A DNA stretch of 64,000 bases from JACKHO01 sp041398745 (lineage in GTDB: Bacteria > Planctomycetota > Planctomycetia > Planctomycetales > Planctomycetaceae): NCBI GenBank assembly GCA_041398745.1, contig JAWKUB010000007.1, forward strand, positions 62,001 through 126,000. Reading direction: 5' to 3'. The notes beneath the pieces are model-generated. The model had not been told where the DNA came from and did no database searches. It worked only from the letters and a program-made list of their open reading frames with translations. Positions 17,583 to 26,969 of this stretch are shown piece after piece. Positions within the stretch are counted from its first letter, which is position 1, and each line of letters opens with the position of its first letter. The position numbers and the translations under genes are program-made.

Positions 17583-19013
17583 TCACTTTGTGCTGGCCGA
17601 TGGTGTGGCCACGGGCACATTCTCGTCGTCTGGAGAACCATCTTCCGACAGTCCCTCCTGCAGGCGACGACGACGGTACAGGCCGACGGGGAAGCGAAGC
17701 ACCTGGGTAACATTCACACCCACGAGCATGGTCACCACATGGGAGACGCTGCGGGACTTCGGTTCCTGTACGTGGCGGACAAGACCGACTGCGATGAATC
17801 GCAACAGAATGCTCACACAGAACAGCACTTTGTAGCCGTTGATCGTGTATCCCGGTAAATCGACCGACCAGTTGGCGAGCCATACGAGAATGAGCCCGCA
17901 GACGACTGAGGTCACGCCGCCAGCCAGTCCGGCGACTGCAGTTCCCGCTGCAATAAACATCGTCCGATTCGCTGCCGGGGACTGCTTGAGCATGAAGCCG
18001 TTGTTTGCGATGGCAATCCCCGTATTGAGGGCCATGTCAATCATGAACAGCGGGGCCATCCAGGAAAACGTCACCCAGGTATTGCCCGGTCCGGCCATGA
18101 GCAAGGCAAACATGTTGACCGACTTCAGAGTCGTACACATGATGAGCACGGGCCGGTTGCCGTACGCTTCGGCGAGCCGTCCGAGCCAACGGGAACTCAG
18201 AGCACCGCCAATCCACGAACAGGTCCACAGCAGCAGCACCTGAAACAGCGACAGCCCCACCCACTCCAGCAGATATAAACTGATGAATGGGGCACCAACC
18301 ATAGCGGCGACGTGCCAAAAGCAGGTGAAGCCGATGAATCGGCGGAATCCTGTGTGCTGAAACGGCTCCTTGAGAACCTGCCAGACGCTCGCCTGAGGCA
18401 GTTGGGTGACAGGTGGTTCATCCACCTTGTAGAACATGAGAATGTCGATGACGCCCAATACCGTGGCGACCAGGACAATCATGGCGTAACCCCAGCGGAA
18501 ATCGCTGGCGGGATCGAGCAAATAGAGTCCGCTGCCCAGAAGCATGAGTGCGGCGGTGAACTGCATCCACAAATGGCGAACGCCCCAGTAGGTGTTGAGC
18601 CCTTCTTTGGGGAGGTAATCCCCCATCCATGAGAGCCAGAGCGGCGTGCTGAAATGGGTCATACCGTTGTTAATGGCCCAGGCGACGAGAAACGCCCACA
18701 GCCAGAAGGCATCACCCAGTTCAGGAAACAGCCACGGGCCAAGCACGAAGGGCAACAGCATGAGTCGCTGCAGAATCGTGACCCAAAACCACCATTGCCG
18801 CCGGTACTTGAGGCGATTCGCGAGTTGAGCCGCCACAAACTGCATGAACAGCATGCCGGTAGGGAGCGCGTTGAACACGCCAACATGAAAGCTGTTCCCA
18901 CCCATCGCCTGGATGTACTTAATCGCTGCTGCGCACGCCGTAAGCTGGGTGTAGGCCATCCCCAGGCACCCAGCTACGATAATGACAATCTGTGATGTCC
19001 GAAGGGACCACAC
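17583..19013 (-). CDS. MFS transporter
   Basis: The 476-residue protein has twelve probable membrane helices in two halves, with the loop at about 200-225 (VDEPPVTQLPQASVWQVLKE) dividing them. The N-terminal helix text IVIIVAGCLGMAYTQLTACAAAIKYIQA and the later WLGRLAEAYGNRPVLIMC (the cytoplasmic loop of the second half) fit the major facilitator superfamily. It resembles the planctomycete MFS proteins annotated only by superfamily, so the substrate is unknown. It stands upstream of the secreted unknown and is not obviously in an operon with it (145-nt gap). The C-terminus ends in an acidic/polar tail. Confidence 0.82.
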   Translation of the reverse strand: MWSLRTSQIVIIVAGCLGMAYTQLTACAAAIKYIQAMGGNSFHVGVFNALPTGMLFMQFVAAQLANRLKYRRQWWFWVTILQRLMLLPFVLGPWLFPELGDAFWLWAFLVAWAINNGMTHFSTPLWLSWMGDYLPKEGLNTYWGVRHLWMQFTAALMLLGSGLYLLDPASDFRWGYAMIVLVATVLGVIDILMFYKVDEPPVTQLPQASVWQVLKEPFQHTGFRRFIGFTCFWHVAAMVGAPFISLYLLEWVGLSLFQVLLLWTCSWIGGALSSRWLGRLAEAYGNRPVLIMCTTLKSVNMFALLMAGPGNTWVTFSWMAPLFMIDMALNTGIAIANNGFMLKQSPAANRTMFIAAGTAVAGLAGGVTSVVCGLILVWLANWSVDLPGYTINGYKVLFCVSILLRFIAVGLVRHVQEPKSRSVSHVVTMLVGVNVTQVLRFPVGLYRRRRLQEGLSEDGSPDDENVPVATPSASTK

Positions 19014-19166
19014 CGGCGAAACTCACGCACACTTTGGCACGCACGCATTGCGGGCCAACTGCGCGGGACTCTCCCAAATGAAGCACGGATTAGCAATAGG
19101 AAAGAGCCCGAGTAACAAAAAAGTATTGGTCACCCGGGCAAGGAATCGGATTTGGAACCGTTGCCG

Positions 19167-21041
19167 TTAATTCGCTGCATGTTTCGCATCGACTTTGGCT
19201 TGAACTGATTCCATGTAAGCCTGAGCCTCGCCAAGGGTCTTGATTGACTCGGCCTTTGCCTGGATTTCGGCAATCGCCTGCTGATCGTTACCGGCCATGT
19301 CAATATCGGCCTTAACCGCGATTGCCAGAAATCCGACCATGTTGCTGGACTCCGGAATTGGATCGTCAGCATTCGACGCCACTGTTTCGAGCTTTGCCGT
19401 TGGCGCTTCCTGGACCGGATTCGGCAATGTTGTGGGGCAATCGGTCCGTGGAGTGGTCAGGCTCAAAAGATGCATGACATTGTTGGCATGCTCATCACGG
19501 TTTGTCAGTGATGGCATGTAGAAGTTCTCTTCCAGCGTCTTTGGCACTGATGAGTGGTCATAGACGGTATGATCGACGGTACCTTTGGGGATACGAGGTG
19601 AGACGATGACAGCCGGAACTCGCACACCGTAATTGGAGAACGTGTAACCGATGTCGTTTGTGCTGCCGTCATTCGGTGGCGGTGCGGCCCCCGGCTTGAC
19701 CGAATCGTAGAAGCCGCCGTGCTCATCGTAAGTGATAATCAACAGACTCGTGTTCCAGACCGGTGAATTGCGGATGGCCTCGTAAACACTCTTGATGAGT
19801 GCTTCACCTCCTGACGTGCTGTCCATGGGGTGCTGCGACGTTCCATCTGTGTACGTTCCGTTGCCGGCGTTGCCGTAATTCGGCTCAATAAACGTGTACT
19901 GATAGGGGTACGGCCCCTGCAAATCGGAAGCGAACCCTGAGAGCGAATGTGAATCCCACAGCTGAATCCCCTTGAGCGATGTCACTTGTGGAAACGCTCC
20001 TGTCACGGGACCGGACCGGTCATTGTACAAACGCCATTGGTAGCCGTACTTCTCCAGCAAATCGAAAATTGAACCATGCGGATACTTGAACCCGCTGACC
20101 GTCTCCCACGTGACGACTTCCTTATTTGATGGACTGTTGTATTGACCTGCAGATGACGCTCCGTGGACAAAGAATCGATTAGGCCATGTCGGACCAGGCA
20201 ACGACGAAAACCAGTGATCGCAAATCGCGAACTCGGTAGCGAGTGTATAGATCACCGGCAACTGGTTGGGCGTGTCGAAGCACTTCATGACGTCCCCAAT
20301 ATTGCCCGGCGCCGGCGGACCAGTCCCTTCGTCACCCGAGACTGCAAAGTCGACGGCGAAACCCGAGTTGTTGGCGGCAGGGTATGGGTTTACGGGTTGG
20401 CTGGGGACGCCGTTGTTGATGGTGAGTGCATTTCCAGTGAGCTGACGATAAACGTCCTGAAACTCATGCCCGGGGTCATTCGGCATGCTGGCGGGAGCCC
20501 CCTTCACGACAGGGTACGAAGTACCATTGTAAGAGTTGCTGTCGCTTGTCGTGGCGGTGGTCAGTCCGGGAATACCAGAGAAAGCGAAAATGTTGTCGAA
20601 AGAGTGGTTCTCCAACATCAATACGAACACATTGGAAACACCGGTGTACGGACCGAGGCGCTCCATGGAATTGCTGCAGCTTCCTGATGGAAGATTCGTT
20701 TCGAATTCGGTAGTACTCACCGTCATGGTAATGTTCTTGCCAGCATCTTTACTTTGCAGCTGACACTCTTTCCATGCGGACGTAATCGACCCTGTGTTGG
20801 AGTAAATTCCAGGATTTGGCCCTGTCGACACAGAGGCCTTAATCCACCAGTAGTCGAGAACTCCCGCGACGCTGATGCCGGTTTTGAAGTAAACCGTCAG
20901 CGGCCCCACCTTCTCACCTGGCGCCGCCGTCCATTCACCGCTCTGCGTACCATTCGTCGAATTCTTGTGACTCAACTGGATATACGCAGTTCCCTGAGTG
21001 TCGTTCTTTACATAGACCTGGGCCGACTGTTGAGTGGACAT
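19167..21041 (-). CDS. Phospholipase C/phosphoesterase-family protein with N-terminal beta domain
   Basis: From about residue 130 the protein follows the phosphoesterase family of non-haemolytic phospholipase C and acid phosphatase AcpA: NVFVLMLENHSFDNIF, then WPNRFFVHGASSAGQYN, ITYDEHGGFYDSV and DHSSVPKTLEENF. These residues coordinate metals and carry the catalytic Thr/Ser in relatives. Unlike most family members it has no signal peptide; residues 1-125 instead form a Thr/Ser/Gly-rich segment (QVYVKNDTQGTAYIQLSHKN) that looks like a beta-sandwich. The last 60 residues are helical and charged. It may be cytoplasmic, exported by another route, or mis-started. Substrate is unknown: phospholipid or phosphomonoester. 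Confidence 0.8.
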   Translation of the reverse strand: MSTQQSAQVYVKNDTQGTAYIQLSHKNSTNGTQSGEWTAAPGEKVGPLTVYFKTGISVAGVLDYWWIKASVSTGPNPGIYSNTGSITSAWKECQLQSKDAGKNITMTVSTTEFETNLPSGSCSNSMERLGPYTGVSNVFVLMLENHSFDNIFAFSGIPGLTTATTSDSNSYNGTSYPVVKGAPASMPNDPGHEFQDVYRQLTGNALTINNGVPSQPVNPYPAANNSGFAVDFAVSGDEGTGPPAPGNIGDVMKCFDTPNQLPVIYTLATEFAICDHWFSSLPGPTWPNRFFVHGASSAGQYNSPSNKEVVTWETVSGFKYPHGSIFDLLEKYGYQWRLYNDRSGPVTGAFPQVTSLKGIQLWDSHSLSGFASDLQGPYPYQYTFIEPNYGNAGNGTYTDGTSQHPMDSTSGGEALIKSVYEAIRNSPVWNTSLLIITYDEHGGFYDSVKPGAAPPPNDGSTNDIGYTFSNYGVRVPAVIVSPRIPKGTVDHTVYDHSSVPKTLEENFYMPSLTNRDEHANNVMHLLSLTTPRTDCPTTLPNPVQEAPTAKLETVASNADDPIPESSNMVGFLAIAVKADIDMAGNDQQAIAEIQAKAESIKTLGEAQAYMESVQAKVDAKHAAN

Positions 21042-21282
21042 AGAAGCCTCGCTTTGCGTTAAAAGTGACAGATTGTCGTGTCAGAGCCCGGTTCACAGCC
21101 GACCGGCTGATTCACATGAATTTGGTCCGAGCCACGCACTAGATTGCCAAATCGATCACCGAACTTAAACAGAAATGTTCAATTTTGATTCGATTTTCGC
21201 GAAAAAGTACACTTTTAGTTTCGCACCAGAGTCATGGATGTTGCGGTTGTGGCTGTCATTGCAGGTAGAAATCACCTCGACG

Positions 21283-22227
21283 TTACGCGAAGTAGTATCG
21301 AGTCACATGAAAGAAGATCGGGGCGGCGAAGCAGAGGGAGTCGAGGCGGTCGAGCATGCCACCGTGCCCTTTGATGGTTGTGCCCCAGTCTTTTACGCCA
21401 CGGTCGCGTTTGATGGCCGACATCACCAGGCCGCCACCAAAACCCATCAGGCAAATGAGCAGTGACATGCCGGCGGATTGCCACGGCGTGAAGGGTGTGG
21501 CCCACCAGAGCCCGGCACCGACTGCCACGGTCGCGGCCACACCGCCAATGAGCCCTTCCCATGTTTTGCCGGGGCTCACCGTTGGTGCGACCGGATGCCG
21601 TCCAAACAGTGTCCCAAAGACGTACTGCATGACATCACTGAGTTCGCAAATGAGTACGAAATAGTACAGAAGTTTCCCATTCTCGTTTTCATAGCCAGGA
21701 ATCTTGAGCATGGTCAGCAGTGCTGGAGCGTGGCTTAGACAGTAAACACAAATCATGACGCCCCATTGAATCTTGGCGGTTCGTTCCAGGAAGTTCTCTG
21801 TTTCCCCAGCAGCGGCACTGCGGATGGGCAGTAGCAGAAAGACATATACAGGAATGAAAATCACGAATACGGGGTACCATTCGAACCAAAGCAACACGTA
21901 TTGCATGGGGCAGACAACAAAGAAAGCCCAGAACATGGCACGATGGTCACCCGCCCGAGTTGGTGTGAGGGTGAGAAATTCTCGAAGCGCAAGAAACGAT
22001 GAGCAGGCAAACAACACCACGGAACCAATGCCACCGGTAGCGAGTGCCAGAGCAAAGACGGCTGTCATCACCCACCAGGCCCGCGTTCGCTCGTTCAGGT
22101 TCTCAACCGTGCGTCGGGCGGAGTCGCTTAGTTTCCGCCGCGACATCACCCATCCGACTAGGGAAGACACGCCCAACAGGCCAACGACAACACCGGTCAG
22201 CCACAGCAGTTCATTGTCGACCTTCAT
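21283..22227 (-). CDS. cdsA: Phosphatidate cytidylyltransferase (CdsA family)
   Basis: The 314-residue membrane protein ends with the CdsA signature region: VSPGKTWEGLIGGVAAT, then SAIKRDRGVKDWGTTIKGHG and GMLDRLDSLCFAAPIFF. About eight helices precede it. It converts phosphatidic acid and CTP to CDP-diacylglycerol, the branch point of phospholipid synthesis. It is the third gene of an operon after the CDP-alcohol transferase and PlsC genes, with a 31-nt gap from PlsC. It resembles the E. coli YnbB/CdsA branch in having a neighbouring CDP-alcohol transferase, so it may not be the only CdsA in this cell. Confidence 0.9.
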   Translation of the reverse strand: MKVDNELLWLTGVVVGLLGVSSLVGWVMSRRKLSDSARRTVENLNERTRAWWVMTAVFALALATGGIGSVVLFACSSFLALREFLTLTPTRAGDHRAMFWAFFVVCPMQYVLLWFEWYPVFVIFIPVYVFLLLPIRSAAAGETENFLERTAKIQWGVMICVYCLSHAPALLTMLKIPGYENENGKLLYYFVLICELSDVMQYVFGTLFGRHPVAPTVSPGKTWEGLIGGVAATVAVGAGLWWATPFTPWQSAGMSLLICLMGFGGGLVMSAIKRDRGVKDWGTTIKGHGGMLDRLDSLCFAAPIFFHVTRYYFA

Positions 22228-22258
22228 GGTGGTGTCCTATTGGAACGCGTTGCGAGGC

Positions 22259-22861
22259 TCAGTTGCCTCTCAGACCAATGACCGCTGCACGAGCCCGTGC
22301 CAGGAAATCATTGCGGTGTTCGTTCTCTTCGAGGCGAATTGGCTCACCGAATGTCACGCTGCAAATGAGCGGAACAGGCAGTAATTCCCCTTTCGGCAGG
22401 ACGCGGTTCAAATTGTCCAGCAGGACGGGAACGAGTTCTGCCTCGGGGACACGTTTCGCCAAGTGATACAGGCCCGACTTGAACTCGACGGGATCGGGCC
22501 CGGGATGGCGTCCCCCTTCGGGAAACAGAATGAGCGAACTGCCGTCTTCCATCGCATTGACCATGTCATCGATGGGATTGTCGTTCCGCGTCGGTTTCCG
22601 TCGTTCAATGAGTACGGTGTTGAACACTCGCTGGGCGAAATAACGGCGGATGGGACCGGCAGTCCAGTAGTCGCGTGCGGCCACCGCCCGAGTTCGTTTT
22701 CGCAGTTCCGGCGGCAACGTGGCCCAAATGGTTGGACCATCCAAATTGCTGCAATGATTCGCAAAGTAAATGCGGCGATTCAAATTCGGCTCGCATCCCT
22801 GCCAGCGTGGCTGGGCACCAGTCATCATTCGAAACAATCCTGCCAGCGTCGAATTGATCAT
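22259..22861 (-). CDS. plsC: 1-acyl-glycerol-3-phosphate acyltransferase (PlsC family)
   Basis: Starting at the Met at 22861 gives a 200-residue protein with both acyltransferase motifs: NHCSNLD (His36 and Asp41 of the HX4D motif) and FPEGGRHPG (residues 113-121). It transfers a fatty acyl group to lysophosphatidic acid at the membrane. The longer open frame to 23143 runs antiparallel-frame through the upstream gene and is not used. The ATG overlaps the TGA of the upstream CDP-alcohol transferase gene (ATGA), showing translational coupling. Together with CdsA it would turn lyso-PA into CDP-diacylglycerol. Confidence 0.9.
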   Translation of the reverse strand: MINSTLAGLFRMMTGAQPRWQGCEPNLNRRIYFANHCSNLDGPTIWATLPPELRKRTRAVAARDYWTAGPIRRYFAQRVFNTVLIERRKPTRNDNPIDDMVNAMEDGSSLILFPEGGRHPGPDPVEFKSGLYHLAKRVPEAELVPVLLDNLNRVLPKGELLPVPLICSVTFGEPIRLEENEHRNDFLARARAAVIGLRGN

Positions 22862-23517
22862 GCTGATTCCAGAGTACGAACTATGCGAACGGTCCGGCGA
22901 GCAATGGTGATAAGACTGCCGATGATGATGAGCCCCAGTCCCCAACACATGACCTGCAGGTTCCAGGCACCCGGCACCGAGACAATACCGAGCAGGCAGC
23001 AAACTGTCATGGCGGCCATCCGATGTTGCTTCGCCATGGGACCAAGAAAATGCTGCCCCGCACCAGCCGATGCCCCGAGAGCCCGCACGTAGGCCGTCAA
23101 CACAGCCAACGTCGCGGCGCACCAGCCAAGCTGGACGGACCAAGCCAGATCGTCCACAAATCCGGCGCCGAGCAGAATGAACACATCAGCAAATCGGTCG
23201 GGCAACTCGTTAAAGATTTCCCCGGACTTAGATTTCATTCCATGCTCGACCGCCACCATGCCGTCAAACAAATTGCACAGCAGCCGCAACTGAATAGTCG
23301 CCGCAGCACCCAACAGGCAGCCGATACGCATGAGTGCCGCGTCTTGCCGACCAGCCAGAACGAGACAACCTCCTGCCAGCGCGCCAAAAACAACGCTCAT
23401 CAGCGAAATCGTATTGGGCCGCACGCCACATCGAGCCAGCCAACCCGCGATTGCGGCGGCCCAGCTGGTGTTACGACTACCGACCGGCCGACGCGATGTG
23501 TCGGGCAATTCAGACAT
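22858..23517 (-). CDS. CDP-alcohol phosphatidyltransferase family protein
   Basis: The 219-residue membrane protein has the CDP-alcohol transferase site, but in altered form. The family pattern is DxxDGxxAR, eight residues, GxxxDxxxD; here the text is NLFDGMVAV, eight residues, GEIFNELPD, so the first and third Asp are Asn and Arg is Val, while the second Asp and the last, catalytic-base Asp remain. Five to six helices follow. Relatives with this kind of change are found among YnbA-like proteins paired with CdsA and PlsC homologues. It may be a distinct subfamily with an altered metal site rather than an inactive enzyme. The alcohol acceptor cannot be predicted. Confidence 0.82.
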   Translation of the reverse strand: MSELPDTSRRPVGSRNTSWAAAIAGWLARCGVRPNTISLMSVVFGALAGGCLVLAGRQDAALMRIGCLLGAAATIQLRLLCNLFDGMVAVEHGMKSKSGEIFNELPDRFADVFILLGAGFVDDLAWSVQLGWCAATLAVLTAYVRALGASAGAGQHFLGPMAKQHRMAAMTVCCLLGIVSVPGAWNLQVMCWGLGLIIIGSLITIARRTVRIVRTLESA

Positions 23518-23674
23518 GGAAAAATCCCTGTTATCCTGGACTAGGTCACCTTGAAAATCACATTACATGAGTACAAGGCGCAACTCGAGTCGGGATATCA
23601 CGCCATGACCACGATTGCTTCGGTACGCCGACCCTCTATGTGGTCAAGTCTGCCCAGAATTGCCAGAAACCACA

Positions 23675-25393
23675 TCATCGCAGTTTGATGTATTCGGCGG
23701 GAACAGGGAGGTCGGTGAAGCGGAATGGGACTTCGATCTCTTCGGTTTGTGTGTCGAGAAGAACAAGGAGTTTCGCATTCTTCAGTTGAGCGTCAGACGC
23801 CTTGACGTCTTTATCGACAATCATTTCGCCATTGTCTCCATAGGTGAAACTGATCGATCCAGCGAGTGTGTCACCGTTGGCTGCCCGAATGATTGAGGTA
23901 CTCCAGATTGAAGTGTTCGGAAGCTCATATTTGAGACGCAGTCTTTTCTTGTCTGGATCGTCTGCGTCTTCGTATTGGTATTCAACCTTGACCCCAAGTT
24001 CGGTCAACTCCGGATGAGTGAACTCTCCTGAGGGATCATTGGGAATTTGCCCCAAGTCCACCAGTTTCTGCTCCAAGACCGACTCGACCGTCAAACGACC
24101 CTGAAACTCGGCCCATTTCGTGCTTGCTGCTTCTGGACGACGGTAGGGGACACCGACCATGGCCGGGTTTCCGTCCGCTATGGAAACGTTTGGCGAGTAA
24201 TGCAACGACTGGTCGAATGACTTGCGTTTTCCCAACGTAAGGTACGCTGTAGCCACCTGGAGCACTTCACCTTCGGCAGTGGTTGCTTCCGCCTGCTGCA
24301 CGGTGACGCCTGACAACGTACGTGCTATCGGCCCTTCCAGTCGGATGATTGCCGTCGCCAAGTCGGATGCCCCCGCTTTTGGTTGAATAAAGGCACTCGC
24401 CCAAAGCCCTTTGGGTAAATCTGCGTTTCGTTCGTTATCCACCCAAAACTCTGCTTCTTTGTCTTCAAATTCCGGCATCGCCTTCGGGGCGGTCACCGGT
24501 AGATTTTGAACCGACAGGGGGACAGCCCGAACAGTCGGGGCAACACACAACTGGAAACTGCACGTCTTCGAATTCAATTCGTCATTTGCAACTCCACGCT
24601 CCTGAAGTCGTGTCCCCCCTTCGATGAAGTAGTTCCGTTCGTCGAAGCTCGACTCGCGGTCCATGAGAAACGCACCTGTCGGACACAGCAGAGAATAATC
24701 TGTGTGTTCCTCACGGAATTCATTGGGTGTTATGACAAGCGTCACACCGCCTGCCTTAAGCGCTTCGTCAGTCTCAACCATTTGCGGCAAATCGGAGAAT
24801 TTGACGTCTGTATATTCAACGACCTTCTCCGCCGTTACGACATCGAAGCTACCTTGAATTTCGGTGATTGACGTGACGAACTCGCCTGGGTACTCAAAAG
24901 GAATTCGAAAATTGACAGAATCCTTCTTCGAAGAACGATAGCGTTTGACCACTTGCCATTCGCTGAAAATTCTCGGCTCATCATCGAGTGTCATTCGAAG
25001 GCGGCGCTCTTCAGCCAACGCTGAGTCGACACGAAGGTTGCCAACTAAGACACATTCAGCAGCAGTGCTATCAGTTACGTCAAACCACGCGTACAACTTC
25101 GGCGCGTCAAACGGGGGCTCGCTAAACTTTGCTGAAAAGCTGAGGTCTTTCCAGTTCGCCGATGCTTTGATGGAAAACCCCGATGCAGTTATCACCACTG
25201 CCGGCTCTTCAACCGGCACGACAGGCGGCACTGGCTCCTGCGGAGTTGGAGTGACGTCTACGTCAGGCGACGGGTTGTCCACCGGTGCTGGTGCCGAAAC
25301 GGTAGGAGGCAGTGGTTCGTCTGGTTTGTCACACCCGAGCAGCACCAGACAAGTTATCATCACAATGGAAGTGAGCCGCAATTCAAATTTCAT
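23675..25393 (-). CDS. Lipoprotein of unknown function
   Basis: The start at 25393 gives a lipoprotein signal peptide ending in the lipobox LLGC at about residue 20, followed by a Pro/Val/Thr-rich linker (about 21-65) typical of a surface-anchored protein. The rest (about 500 residues) is beta-rich and contains no domain I recognise; it includes repeated DTLAGSISFTYGDNGEMIV- and EFREEHTDYSLL-like strands. A longer start at 25402 adds only three residues. It is divergent from the DUF1080 gene at 25607, with 213 nt between. Confidence 0.7.
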   Translation of the reverse strand: MKFELRLTSIVMITCLVLLGCDKPDEPLPPTVSAPAPVDNPSPDVDVTPTPQEPVPPVVPVEEPAVVITASGFSIKASANWKDLSFSAKFSEPPFDAPKLYAWFDVTDSTAAECVLVGNLRVDSALAEERRLRMTLDDEPRIFSEWQVVKRYRSSKKDSVNFRIPFEYPGEFVTSITEIQGSFDVVTAEKVVEYTDVKFSDLPQMVETDEALKAGGVTLVITPNEFREEHTDYSLLCPTGAFLMDRESSFDERNYFIEGGTRLQERGVANDELNSKTCSFQLCVAPTVRAVPLSVQNLPVTAPKAMPEFEDKEAEFWVDNERNADLPKGLWASAFIQPKAGASDLATAIIRLEGPIARTLSGVTVQQAEATTAEGEVLQVATAYLTLGKRKSFDQSLHYSPNVSIADGNPAMVGVPYRRPEAASTKWAEFQGRLTVESVLEQKLVDLGQIPNDPSGEFTHPELTELGVKVEYQYEDADDPDKKRLRLKYELPNTSIWSTSIIRAANGDTLAGSISFTYGDNGEMIVDKDVKASDAQLKNAKLLVLLDTQTEEIEVPFRFTDLPVPAEYIKLR

Positions 25394-25519
25394 AATGTGC
25401 ACCGCGAGTGATTAAAGACGACATGGAGAAAACCCTGTACGAACCTCCGCCTGATTGATTAGACAAAACATCTTCCAGCAACGCAATTCTGTGCGAGTGC
25501 GTTGTCGGCAGGCAGTCCT

Positions 25520-25534
25520 GTCAACTCGGTTGAC
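25520..25534. promoter_or_regulatory. Perfect inverted repeat upstream of the DUF1080 gene
   Basis: GTCAAC, three bases, GTTGAC: a perfect 6-bp palindrome 72 nt before the DUF1080 ATG and in the intergenic region shared with the lipoprotein gene. It could be an operator for either gene. The right arm starts a TTGACG that resembles a -35 box, but no good -10 follows at the usual distance. Confidence 0.3.
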
Positions 25535-25606
25535 GGCATCATCTTCGGTTTGGAAGCTATTCGGATGCAATGCTTTGTTTTCAACTCAAGAAGGTAGAAC
25601 ACCAAC

Positions 25607-26254
25607 ATGAAATTGCTTCAATGGTCTGTCATCGCTCTCGTGCTGGCGAGCGGTTCGGTTTATTCGGCAGATGAGCCGGAATGGAAGTCGCTGTTCGATG
25701 GAAAGACTCTGGAAGGCTGGGTGCAGAAGAATGGTACCGCCAAATACACTGTCGAAGATGGTGCGGTGGTTGGCCGGACAAATGAAGGAAGCCCCAACTC
25801 CTTCATGTGCACGACTCAGGACTACGGCAACTTTGAACTGACGTTCGAAGTGAAAGTCGACAATGGCCTCAACTCGGGCGTGCAGATTCGTTCCCAAACC
25901 AAAGATGGTCCAGAAGGCCGGGTGAATGGTCCTCAGGTGGAAATCGAAAGCGGCCCGGCGGAAGCCGGTTATGTGTACGGCGAAGCGACCGGTCGGGGCT
26001 GGCTGACCCTGGAAGCCCATTTGAAGCCGCACGATTTCTTCAAGAACGAGGAGTGGAATGAGTTCCGCGTGCTGGCAGAAGGTGCCAGGATTCGCACTTG
26101 GATCAACGGTCATCCCATTGAAGATTTGACCGACGAGCCAATCTACGAAACGCATCCTACCGGTTTCATCGGACTGCAGGTCCACGGCATCAAGGCTGGA
26201 ACCGGTCCGTTCGAAGTGCGGTGGCGGAACATTCGCATTCGAGAGTTAAAGTAA
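25607..26254 (+). CDS. Secreted DUF1080 (3-keto-disaccharide hydrolase-like) protein
   Basis: The 215-residue protein has a signal peptide (LLQWSVIALVLASGSVYSA) and one full DUF1080 domain: EWKSLFDGKTLEGWVQKNG at its start, GNFELTFEVKVDNGLNSGVQ in the middle and GPFEVRWRNIRIRELK at the end. This LamG-like fold is very common in planctomycetes; some members cleave 3-keto-glycosides and others only bind glycans. No oxidoreductase partner is near it. It precedes queC by 25 nt, but the biology does not suggest a shared function. Confidence 0.88.
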   Translation: MKLLQWSVIALVLASGSVYSADEPEWKSLFDGKTLEGWVQKNGTAKYTVEDGAVVGRTNEGSPNSFMCTTQDYGNFELTFEVKVDNGLNSGVQIRSQTKDGPEGRVNGPQVEIESGPAEAGYVYGEATGRGWLTLEAHLKPHDFFKNEEWNEFRVLAEGARIRTWINGHPIEDLTDEPIYETHPTGFIGLQVHGIKAGTGPFEVRWRNIRIRELK

Positions 26255-26279
26255 ACCGCAGTTCTAGCCCGGAGTAAGC

Positions 26280-26969
26280 ATGCCTCAGCGTGCTGTTGTG
26301 CTGTTAAGTGGTGGCCTTGATTCGGCTACGGCCTTGGCCGTGGCGCAGAATCGAGGCTTCGACTGCTATGCGCTCTCGTTTGACTATGGTCAAAGGCACG
26401 TCTTCGAATTGCAGGCGGCCAGGAAAGTGGCAGAGCGCGCGGGTGTGGTGGAGCATGTCGTCATTCCGCTCGACTTGCGGAGGTTCGGCGGCTCGGCCCT
26501 GACGAGTGAAACGCCGGTTCCCAAAGGGCGGAGCGACTCGGAAATGGAACAAGGGATTCCCATTACCTATGTCCCGGCACGTAATACCGTGTTTCTGTCG
26601 ATTGCACTGGGCTGGGCCGAAGTTCTGGGGGCGTTTGATTTGTTTGTCGGTGTGAACGCAGTGGACTACAGCGGCTATCCCGACTGTCGTCCCGAATTTG
26701 TCAAAGCATTCGAAGACTTGGCCAATCTGGCTACCAAAGCGGGTGTGGAAGGCACGGCGCGATTTCAGGTCCATGCGCCCCTCATCGACTTAACGAAATC
26801 GGAAATCATTCAACTGGGGCAATCATTGAATGTCGACTATGGACTGACGCATAGTTGTTATGATCCAGACGAAGCAGGCAGACCATGCGGCGCCTGCGAT
26901 TCATGCCAACTGCGTCGGCAGGGGTTTGAGGCGGCGGAAGCAGTCGATCCGCTGTTTGATGGTCAATGA
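26280..26969 (+). CDS. queC: 7-cyano-7-deazaguanine synthase QueC
   Basis: The 229-residue protein has the ATP-pyrophosphatase PP-loop SGGLDSAT at residues 10-17 and the C-terminal zinc site HSCYDPDEAGRPCGACDSC (four Cys). It makes preQ0 from carboxydeazaguanine in queuosine synthesis. The other queuosine genes are not in the window. The TGA overlaps the ATG of the glycosyltransferase gene (ATGA). Confidence 0.95.
   Translation: MPQRAVVLLSGGLDSATALAVAQNRGFDCYALSFDYGQRHVFELQAARKVAERAGVVEHVVIPLDLRRFGGSALTSETPVPKGRSDSEMEQGIPITYVPARNTVFLSIALGWAEVLGAFDLFVGVNAVDYSGYPDCRPEFVKAFEDLANLATKAGVEGTARFQVHAPLIDLTKSEIIQLGQSLNVDYGLTHSCYDPDEAGRPCGACDSCQLRRQGFEAAEAVDPLFDGQ

Noticed and set aside
22862..23143. 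N-terminal extension of PlsC
   Set aside because: It overlaps the CDP-alcohol transferase gene in another frame and has no family sequence; the Met at 22861 overlaps that gene's stop as ATGA.
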